Origin: Streptomyces sp. TLI_053
GTDB taxonomy: Bacteria > Actinomycetota > Actinomycetes > Streptomycetales > Streptomycetaceae
DNA length: 64,000 nt
Direction of reading: 5' to 3'
NCBI RefSeq assembly: GCF_900105395.1
Contig: NZ_LT629775.1
Location: forward strand, 1,550,001 to 1,614,000
A program made the position numbers and the translations under genes. Positions 18,672-26,700 of this stretch are shown one piece after another (positions within the stretch are counted from its first letter, which is position 1; the number at the start of each line of letters is the position of its first letter). A model generated the notes under the pieces. It saw nothing but the letters and a program-made list of their open reading frames with translations, was not told the DNA's origin and ran no database searches.

Positions 18672-19505
18672 GTGAGCGGGATCAGGACGGGCGGCAAGGG
18701 CGGCATCGGTACCCCCGGCGACGGCTCCGGCAACAGCACCGGCGCCGGCGGGCACCGGGCGCTGGTCTGGCGTGCGCTGCCCGAGCGGCCCGGCGCCGCG
18801 GTGCTGGTCCTGCACGGCGGCCAGGAGCACGGCCTCTCCCGTCCGGGCCCGGTCAACCTGGCCGGCCTGCGGATGGCCGGGTTCGTGCACGCGCTGCGCC
18901 GGGAGACCGAGGGCGCCGGGGTCGCCGTCGGCACCGTCCGCTACCGCCACCGGGGCTGGAACGGCGAGCGGGCCGACGCCGCCAAGGACGCGATCGCCGC
19001 CCTCGACGACCTCGCCGAGGAACTGGGCCCCGTCCCCACCGTCCTGGTCGGTCACTCCATGGGCGGCCGCGCCGCGCTCCGGACCGCCGGACACCCCGTC
19101 GTCACCGGCGTCGTCGCCCTCGCCCCGTGGTGCCCCGCCGACGACCCCTGCGAGCAGCTCGCCGACCGCGACGTCCTGATGCTGCACGGCGACCTCGACC
19201 GGATCACCTCCCCCGCCGCCACCCGCGCCTTCGCCGCCCGGAGCCGCGCCGCCGGGGCCCGGGTCTGCGGCTACACCGTCCTCGGCACCGGCCACACCCT
19301 GATGCGGCGGATCAACGACTGGCACCGCGCCACCGCCCGCCTGTCCGCCGGCCTCCTCGGCCTGCGCGACCTCCCGCCCGAGGCCGCGGCCGCGCTGACC
19401 CTCCCGTCCCGTTCCACCGACGCCCTCGACCTCCCCCTCCCCGCCCAACCCCGCACCGCCGCACCGGCCGGCCACCCGGCCAGCCCCCTCCCCACGGACG
19501 CCTGA
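18672..19505 (+). CDS. Alpha/beta-hydrolase (dienelactone-hydrolase/lysophospholipase-like)
   Basis: 277 residues. ERPGAAVLVLHGGQEHG provides the oxyanion-hole region, VLVGHSMGGRAAL the nucleophile elbow, VLMLHGDLDRI the acid strand and GTGHTLM the catalytic His. A Pro-rich tail of about 40 residues follows the fold. Substrate unknown. The start is GTG at 18672; the upstream GGGAACGGGAC is a modest ribosome site. Between it and the previous gene, GTACAGT near 18600 could be a -10 box. Confidence 0.82.
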   Translation: MSGIRTGGKGGIGTPGDGSGNSTGAGGHRALVWRALPERPGAAVLVLHGGQEHGLSRPGPVNLAGLRMAGFVHALRRETEGAGVAVGTVRYRHRGWNGERADAAKDAIAALDDLAEELGPVPTVLVGHSMGGRAALRTAGHPVVTGVVALAPWCPADDPCEQLADRDVLMLHGDLDRITSPAATRAFAARSRAAGARVCGYTVLGTGHTLMRRINDWHRATARLSAGLLGLRDLPPEAAAALTLPSRSTDALDLPLPAQPRTAAPAGHPASPLPTDA

Positions 19506-19629
19506 CCACCCCCGCCCACCCCGGACTCCCCCACCGCAGAACCTACTTGGTCGTCCGAGCCACACGGTGCGAGGACGCCGGTATGGTGAGGGACCGTCGG
19601 GGGGCGGATCTCCAAGGGGGCGGACGCGC

Positions 19630-20133
19630 ATGGCCGAAACGGTGACGATCGATCTCGGGGACGGCACGACCGTCCGGGCCGAGGTGATCGGTGAGGTGAA
19701 CTTCCAGCAGCCGGAAACGCCTTCGGACGTCTGGGCGGACTCCGGCGACGCCGGTTGGGGCGGGGGTCGACGGGCCGCCGGGCAGCTCGGTTCGGCCGTG
19801 GCACTGACGCTGGACCAGGTGCGCAGCACCGTCCAGGGCGTCGGCCGCTGGGCGGCGGAGAGCATCGCGCAGGGGGACGCCGGCTCCCCCGACACCTTCG
19901 AGGTCGAGTTCGGCCTCAAACTGGCGGTCAAGTCTGGCCAGTTGCTCGGTGTCATCGCCGAGGCCGGCAGCGAGGCCGGACTCACCGTCCGCCTCTCCTG
20001 GGACCTCGCCGAGCGCCGTCGGCAGCAGGCGGCCGCGGCGGCCGCAGTGACCCCGGCCGCAGTGACCCCGGCCGCACAGAACGCCTCCGACAACCCGAGC
20101 GCCCCGGCCCCCAGAGCGGCCGACGCCGAGTGA
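19630..20133 (+). CDS. Trypco1 (trypsin-co-occurring domain 1, CU044_2847-type) protein
   Basis: 167 residues, first gene of the conflict operon. The compact domain begins ETVTIDLGDGTTVRAEVIG and includes FEVEFGLKLAVKSGQLLGVI and GLTVRLSWDLAERRR. This is the beta-rich fold found beside trypsin-like peptidases in actinomycetes, hence the name. Its role is unknown; a partner, regulator or substrate of the protease is likely. The C-terminus is a low-complexity PAAVTPAAV tail made by a 15-base tandem repeat. ATG 19630 has AAGGGGG nine bases upstream. Its stop codon overlaps the protease start (GTGA), so the two are translationally coupled. Confidence 0.8.
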   Translation: MAETVTIDLGDGTTVRAEVIGEVNFQQPETPSDVWADSGDAGWGGGRRAAGQLGSAVALTLDQVRSTVQGVGRWAAESIAQGDAGSPDTFEVEFGLKLAVKSGQLLGVIAEAGSEAGLTVRLSWDLAERRRQQAAAAAAVTPAAVTPAAQNASDNPSAPAPRAADAE

Positions 20134-21119
20134 CCGTACCCGCACGGCCCGGCCTCGCCACGACCGAGGCGCTGCGCCGCAGCACCGTCGTGATCACCGT
20201 CGCGGGCGACTTCGGCGGCAGCGGCTTCCTGGTGGCACCGGGTCTCGCCGTCACCTCCGCGCACGTGGTGGCTCGGGCGGTGCGCGCGGCGGCACCGGTG
20301 GGCGTCCGCCACTCGTCCGGCGAGCGCGCCGTCCCCGCCGACCGGATCCGGCTGGCCCCCGAGGCCGACGGGGGCGACGACAGGGGCGACAACAGGGGCC
20401 ACGGCAAGGGTCACCACCCCTTCCCCGACCTCGCCCTGCTCGGCGTCCCCGACTGGACCGACCACCCGGTGGCCCGGCTCGCGGCCGCCGAGGCCGAACC
20501 GGACACCGTCCTGACCGCGCTCGGGTACTCCACCCACACCCCGAGCCCCGGCGTCCGGCCGGACACCCTGCGACTGCGGGTCGTCGGCCTCGCGGACCGG
20601 TACCTCGGGGTGCGCGGCGACGGCATCCGCGAGGGCCACAGCGGCAGCATGCTGGTCGACGGTGACGGCCTGGTGCGAGGTGTACTCAAAGGCAGCCGCG
20701 CCTTCCAGCTGGACGCGGGCGGCTGGTACACCCCGGTGGGCGCGCTGACCGCGCTGCTGGGTACAGCGGGCGTCGTCCTGCCCGGCCCGCCGCCGGCGCC
20801 GCCCGCGCCGCCCGGGAACGGCGAGCTGGTCGACGCCCTGATGGCCTTCGAGCTGCTGCGCCGCGCCGACGGCCGCTACGACCTGCTCGACACCATGGGC
20901 GTGCACCTCGGCCTGACACACTCCTTCGAGGCCGAGGAACGCCCCGACCGCCGCACCCATCTGCACCAGATCGTGCGCGCCTGCCGCAGCTTCCGCGACG
21001 GCCGGGCGGCCCTGCGGGCCCTGCGGACCGCGATGGCCGAACTCGCCCCGGACGACGGCGCGCTCGACGGACTCCGCGCCGTGGTCGGGCGCGCCCTCGG
21101 CGAGCGGGAGGACGGCTAG
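20130..21119 (+). CDS. Trypsin-like serine protease with C-terminal effector-associated domain (EAD)
   Basis: 329 residues, no signal peptide, so probably cytoplasmic. The protease domain has catalytic His45 (VTSAHVV), Asp100 (PDLALLG) and Ser171 in GHSGS, where the canonical motif is GDSGG. A His/Gly/Asp-rich insertion lies before Asp100. After a Pro-rich linker, residues 231-325 form a helical EAD with DTMG, a RACRSFRDGRAAL segment and MAELAPDDGALDGL. The same pattern recurs in the N-terminus of the next protein. Known for this class: EADs join effectors to the sensor or switch component by like-with-like contacts. Start GTG overlaps the previous stop. Confidence 0.88.
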   Translation: MTVPARPGLATTEALRRSTVVITVAGDFGGSGFLVAPGLAVTSAHVVARAVRAAAPVGVRHSSGERAVPADRIRLAPEADGGDDRGDNRGHGKGHHPFPDLALLGVPDWTDHPVARLAAAEAEPDTVLTALGYSTHTPSPGVRPDTLRLRVVGLADRYLGVRGDGIREGHSGSMLVDGDGLVRGVLKGSRAFQLDAGGWYTPVGALTALLGTAGVVLPGPPPAPPAPPGNGELVDALMAFELLRRADGRYDLLDTMGVHLGLTHSFEAEERPDRRTHLHQIVRACRSFRDGRAALRALRTAMAELAPDDGALDGLRAVVGRALGEREDG

Positions 21120-21123
21120 CCGG

Positions 21124-22629
21124 ATGCACGTGACACCCTTCGTGCCCCCGGCCGGCGACCGGGGGCCATGGCCGGAGGGGGCGGAGGACGTTCTCGTGGA
21201 GATCCTCCTCGGCTTCCGGACGATGCTCCAACTCACCTTCCGCCAGGACGTCCTGGCAACCATGGGCGCGTCGGCGAAGGCCCGCGGCATCCAGGGCGAC
21301 ATCCGCGAGGACTACACCCCGCGACCGCACGTCCGCGAGATACTCCGGGCGATCCGCGCCTTCCGGGATCCGTGGGCCGCGCTGGACGCCCTCGCCGAGG
21401 CGCTGGAGGAGCTGGCGCGGAACGACGGCGCACGGGACTGGCTGGAGCTCACCCGGCGGCTCCTGCACCGCGGCGACGAGCTTCCCAGCGGTGAACTGCT
21501 GACGGTGATCGGCGAGTTGCACGCGATCACGGCACCGGCCAGGCCGGCCCACCACCTGCCGGAGGACATCCCGGGGCTACGGGAGCGCGACACGGCGTCG
21601 ATGACCCTGCCGGCGATCCTGGACCTCCTCGTCAACCGGATCGACGACGACCCGCTCGGGCCGCTGGTCGCTTTCCTCCGCTCGCTCGGCGACAACCCCG
21701 AGGTCACCCGACAGCACCCGCTCCCGGCCCTGCGCCGGTTCCTCGCCGCCCACGCCGACCGGGCGCCCGCCGCGGCGACGGCGGTCCCCGGCGAACGGCT
21801 GATCGTCCAGGTCCGGCTGGACGAGGAGGGCCCCGTCCACACCGGCGACACCCAGTACCGGCTGCACGTCTCCTACTACCGCCAGCCCCTGACGGGCGGA
21901 CCTTTCCGGCGGGTCGGCAGCCACCAGGACGACCAGGCGTTCACCAGGAGCGAGCTGCTCAGGGCGGGTGGCGCACGGCTGGTCGCCTGGAAGGAGCTGA
22001 ATCTGGCGCTCCGCACCCCCGACCCGGTCCGGATCGAGTTCCTGCTGCCGCGCTCCATCCTCGGCTACACCGCCGAGCTCTGGTCCACCGGCGTGACCCG
22101 CAGGCCCCTGGGCGAGTTCCACCCGGTGGTGGTCCGGCAACTCGAACGGTACTGCGAGCCCCACCTCGGCCTCGCGCTCTGGCGGCAGCGCTGGGCCAAC
22201 CTCCAGACCCACGGCGCCGACTCGAACGAGGTCCTCAAACGGATCGAATGGCCTTCGCTCGACCGGACGAGCGCCAGAGGGCTGCTCAGCTGGCTGGCCG
22301 GCAGAAGGAGCCTGGCCTGTCTGGGCCTGACGGTCCCGTACGAGCAGCTCGACCCCGAGGTCCAGTACGCGGTGGACAACGCGATGTACTACGGCGGGAT
22401 CCCCGTCCTGATCTGGCGCCGGGTCTCCGGCGACCCGGACCCGCTGGTCGCGGCCCTCAGCGAGCACAAGAGCACCCGGCTGGCCGAACTGCCCGATGTC
22501 GTCCACCAGTACCGGCAGGAGGTCGGCGGCCCGGACCCGGACCCGGAACACACCGTCACGCTGCTCTGGGACGACCCGGACTGCGTGGACCCCGATCAGG
22601 ACTACTCCTTCCCCGGGATCGTCGGATGA
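21124..22629 (+). CDS. VMAP protein of a vWA-MoxR-VMAP system, with N-terminal EAD
   Basis: 501 residues. Residues 21-114 are an EAD (VLATMG, AIRAFRDPWAALDAL, EELARNDGARDWL) clearly related to the protease's C-terminal domain. Residues 120-212 are a helical middle region. From about 225 the VMAP C-terminal domain begins (GERLIVQVRLDEEG), with VAWKELNLALRT, IEFLLPRSILG and the typical LGEFHPVVVRQLERY segment. VMAP proteins are the third partner beside MoxR ATPase and vWA proteins in a class of predicted conflict systems; biochemical function is unproven. It starts four bases after the protease stop codon; GGGAGGA lies about 13 bases upstream. Confidence 0.85.
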   Translation: MHVTPFVPPAGDRGPWPEGAEDVLVEILLGFRTMLQLTFRQDVLATMGASAKARGIQGDIREDYTPRPHVREILRAIRAFRDPWAALDALAEALEELARNDGARDWLELTRRLLHRGDELPSGELLTVIGELHAITAPARPAHHLPEDIPGLRERDTASMTLPAILDLLVNRIDDDPLGPLVAFLRSLGDNPEVTRQHPLPALRRFLAAHADRAPAAATAVPGERLIVQVRLDEEGPVHTGDTQYRLHVSYYRQPLTGGPFRRVGSHQDDQAFTRSELLRAGGARLVAWKELNLALRTPDPVRIEFLLPRSILGYTAELWSTGVTRRPLGEFHPVVVRQLERYCEPHLGLALWRQRWANLQTHGADSNEVLKRIEWPSLDRTSARGLLSWLAGRRSLACLGLTVPYEQLDPEVQYAVDNAMYYGGIPVLIWRRVSGDPDPLVAALSEHKSTRLAELPDVVHQYRQEVGGPDPDPEHTVTLLWDDPDCVDPDQDYSFPGIVG

Positions 22630-22670
22630 CCGCGAACCCCACGGCGACAAGCGACGAGTCAGGAGCATTC

Positions 22671-23774
22671 ATGGCCGAGGACTGGTGGATCTACCGGGGC
22701 ACCGGCGTCCCCCACGGCGGGATCGCCGGGCTCCCGCCGGCACCCCCCTGGCGTGCCTTCGGCGCCCCCGACGCCGATCCCGCGCTCCTGCCGGGACCGC
22801 CCCCGGAGGACTCCGCGGCGGCTTCCACCGCCCGTCGGCTCGGCCGGATCCGGCAGGCGGCCGCGTACCAGGCGGACGAGCAGGAGGTCCGGCTGGTCAA
22901 CCTCGCCCTGCACCTGCGCCGCCCGCTCCTGATCACCGGCAAACCGGGTGTCGGCAAGTCGACCCTCGCCTATGCCGTCGCCCACGAACTGCGCCTGGGC
23001 CCGGTGCTGCGCTGGTCGATCAGCAGCCGAACCAGCCTGCGCGACGGGCTGTACAGCTACGACGCGATCGGGCGGCTGCACGAGGCCGGGCTGTCGCGGG
23101 AGCGCGACCGGCGCGACGACCCCGGGTACGAGCTGCAGCACGACCCGCGGATCGGGCGGCAGGAGGCGGCCGAACCGGACGAGCGCCGGTCACCCGCCAT
23201 CGGCAGGTTCCTGCGGCTGGGCCCGCTCGGGACGGCCCTGCTGCCGTGGCGGACACCGCGGGTGCTGCTGATCGACGAGATCGACAAGAGCGACATCGAC
23301 CTGCCCAACGACCTGCTGAACGTCTTCGAGGAGGGCGAGTTCGAGATCCCCGAGCTGCTGCGACTCGGCCCGGGCCCGCAGGAGGTCGGGACGGCCGACC
23401 ACGGCCGGACGGCGGTGGTGCGCGGCGGTGTGGTGCGCTGCGCGCAGTTCCCGCTGGTCGTGCTCACCAGCAACGGCGAGCGGGACTTCCCGAGCGCGCT
23501 GCTCCGGCGCTGCGTCCGGCTGGAGATCCGGGCGCCGGACGAGCAACGGCTGGCCGCGATGGTCGCCGCCCACCTGGGCGAGGAGGCAGCGGCAGCAGCG
23601 GAGACCACGGATCTGATCGCCGAGTTCCTCCGCCGGCAGCGACAGGACGGGGCGGAGCTGGCCAACGACCAGCTCCTGAACGCCCTGCTGATGGCCGGAC
23701 GCGTGCTCAGGGCCGACCAGCAGGGTCGGGAAGCCGTGCGGGACGTCCTGCTCCGTCCGCTCAACGAGAGCTGA
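22671..23774 (+). CDS. MoxR-type AAA+ ATPase
   Basis: About 367 residues. The N-terminus AEDWWIYRGTGVPH is typical of MoxR proteins in vWA-MoxR-VMAP loci. Walker A GKPGVGKST at 90-98, Walker B VLLIDEIDKSDIDLP near 198, sensor-1 VLTSNGERDFP and an RRCVRLEI arginine region follow. MoxR ATPases remodel client proteins together with vWA partners. ATG 22671 has AGGAG five bases upstream. An ATG at 22626 overlaps the VMAP stop (ATGA) in the same frame and would add 15 residues, so initiation at either or both is possible. Confidence 0.9.
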   Translation: MAEDWWIYRGTGVPHGGIAGLPPAPPWRAFGAPDADPALLPGPPPEDSAAASTARRLGRIRQAAAYQADEQEVRLVNLALHLRRPLLITGKPGVGKSTLAYAVAHELRLGPVLRWSISSRTSLRDGLYSYDAIGRLHEAGLSRERDRRDDPGYELQHDPRIGRQEAAEPDERRSPAIGRFLRLGPLGTALLPWRTPRVLLIDEIDKSDIDLPNDLLNVFEEGEFEIPELLRLGPGPQEVGTADHGRTAVVRGGVVRCAQFPLVVLTSNGERDFPSALLRRCVRLEIRAPDEQRLAAMVAAHLGEEAAAAAETTDLIAEFLRRQRQDGAELANDQLLNALLMAGRVLRADQQGREAVRDVLLRPLNES

Positions 23775-23780
23775 GCGGAG

Positions 23781-26700
23781 ATGGCTTCGGCGTCGCCGGG
23801 CGGGCCGGCCGAGGGGCTGACGGAGGCGCTCGCCGGGCTGCTCCGGCCGGAGGACGGCGGCCCGCTGCCGCAGGACCTCGCGGACGTCCTGTGGATCGCG
23901 GGACTTGCCGGACTGCTGGACCCGCCGACGACGCCCTCCGTGCCGCGACCCTCCACGGCACCACGGCCCGCCGGTGCCCGGCCGACGTCGACCGGCGTGC
24001 CGTGGCAGTCCTCGCCGCCCCGGCACGCCGTACCGACCCCGACCGACCGAACACCCGCAGTCGCCGTACCGCCTCCGCCGCCGTACCCGCCGAGCGCCGA
24101 CCGACCAGGACCGGACACCGCCGTCCCACCGCCCCTGCGACCGCACGCCGCGCTGCACCACCGCTCCGGGACCCCCGAGACCGACGAGCCCGCCGGCACC
24201 GACCGGTCCGGCGGCCATGTCGTCCAGGTCACCCAGCCCGCCGCCCTGGACGGCGGCCTCGCGCTGGCCCGGGCCCTGCGCCCGCTGCGCCGCGCGGTCG
24301 ACGCCCCCGGCCGGGCCACCCTCGACGAGGAGGCGACGGCCGAGGCCACCGCCGAGACCGGCATCCTGCTCCCGGTCTGGCGGCCCGCACAGCAACCGCG
24401 CTTCTCGGTCGACCTGCTGGTGGACACCGGCGCCACGATGGCCGTCTGGCACCGGTTGGCCGGCGAGCTGAGCACCCTGCTGGAGCGGCACGGCGCCTTC
24501 GCCGACGTGCGGTGCTGGGCGCTCGACACCGACCGGCCGGTCCCCACCCTGACACCGTTCCACCGCCGCCGCCCGGGGGCGCCCGCCGCCGCCAGGACCG
24601 ACTGGTCCCGGCCGCTCAACGACCCCACCGACCGGCGGATCCTGCTCGTCCTCACCGACGGCGTCGGCCCGGCCTGGTACGGGACGGAACTGCCGAAGTT
24701 CCTCGCCGGTGTCGCCGCCGCCCGGCCCGCGGCGGCGCTCCAGGTGCTGCCCCGGCGGCTCTGGCACCGGACGGCGCTGCGCACCGCCCTCGTCGCCGCA
24801 CGCGCCTCCGTGGCGAGCCGGCCCGTCCCGGCCTTCCGCTCGGACGCCGCCCTGCCCGGCATCCCGCCCGGCAGCCCCGGCGCCGAACTCAGGGCGGCCG
24901 TCCGCTGGCTGCCGGTGATGGAGGTCGACGCCGACTGGATCACCCCGTGGGCCGACCTGACCGCCGGCCGCACCTCCGGGTGGACGCCGATGCTCGCCGC
25001 GCCGATCGCCGGCGTGCCGCGCCCGCAGCGCCCGACCGGCCCCGCCAACGACCCGGCCACGCCCGCCGAACGCGTCGCCCGGTTCCGGGCGGGCAGCTCG
25101 CCGAACGCCTACCGGCTGGCCTGCCACCTGGCGGCGGCGCCGCTCAGCCTGCCGGTGATGCGGCTGGTCCAACGGGCCACCGTGCCGGAGTCCGGGCAGA
25201 CCGATCTGGCCGAGCTGTTCCTCTCGGGGCTGATCGCACCCCTGGACGGAACGGCCACCGACCCGGACGAGCAGGTCTACGACTTCCGGGACGGCGTGCG
25301 GGAGGAACTGCTCGCCGAACTGACCCGCACCGAGGCCGTCGACGTACTGAAGCACGTGCTCACCAAGGTGTCCGGCCGGGTCGCGGCGACCTTCGGCGGC
25401 ACCCGCGACTTCCGCGCCGTCGCCCGCCTGGTCGGCGCGGTCGACGACGGCGGGCAGGACGACGGCGAGGTGCGGCTGTCGGCACGGAGCCTGCCGTTCG
25501 CCGAGGTGGCGGTGACGGTCCTCGCAAGCGCGGGCGGCCAGCACGCCGCACTGGCCGCGCGACTGGCGGAGGCGGTGACACTGACAGCCCACAGCCGGCC
25601 GGCCGAGTCAGGGCCGGTGCCGCCACCGCTGCGGACCGAGAAGCTGAACCCGGTCCGCCCGCCACTGAGCCCGCCGGAACCGCCGAGGATGATCGGACGG
25701 AAGCGCGAACTCGCCGCCCTGGCAGCCGCCTTCGACCCCGACCGGCCGGCGTCCGGAACGCCCGAGCGGCCTGCCGTGGTGGTGGTCGTCGGCGACGTCG
25801 GCACGGGACGCCGCCGACTGGTCCAGGAGTACGTCCGGGCATACGGCGGGCGCCACAGCTTCACCCACTGGATCGACGCGACCTCGCGCGGCTCGCTGGA
25901 GCGCGGGCTCGTCCAGCTCCGGACCGCCCTCGCCCACGTCGACGAGCCTCTGGACGCCTCCGTTCAGCTGCGGGAACTGCTGGCACGGCACCGGGACTGG
26001 CTCGTCGTCCTCGACAACTACCACGACGAATGGACCGGCGGCTCCGAGCACCCGCTCAATATGTTCCCTCCCCTCGGGCGGGGCTGCGTGCTCGTCACCA
26101 CCGACAGCGCCGACGTCTGGCCGGGCCCGGACGTCCCTGTCGTCGAACTCGGACGCCTCGACACCGACGAGGTGCTGGAGGAGCTGGTCGCACGGCTGGG
26201 CCCCACGTACGACCCCGACGACTCCGCTCAGGCCACGGCCCTGCGCGGGTTGGCGCAGCGTCTGCCACACCTGCCGAACGTTCTCGCCGAGACGGACCTC
26301 GACTCGGAACTGGCGCGCGCCCTGACCGCCGCGACCGATCCGCCGCCGCCGACCCGGACGAGCAGCAACCGGGTCGTCGTCCACGCCACGGTCCAGGGCC
26401 TGCTCGTGACGTTGCGCCTGCCGCTTCCGGGCACCAGGGCAGCCTCCGGGGTCCCCCCCGTGCCGTCCCCCGCGTTCACCGGCCGCGCCGAGGCCCTCGC
26501 CGAGCTGCTGTCGTTCCTGACACCCGTCGAACCCGGTGTGCTCCCGACCCGCACCGCTGTCGTCACCGGTGCCCCCGGCACGGGGAAGTCCGAGCTCGTC
26601 CGCCAAGCCGCCGGCACCGCCCTGGAGAACGGCTGGTACCCCGGTGGAGCGCTCTACTTCGACCTGCGCGGGCATCCGAACGGCTCCGCGCTGTCTCCGG

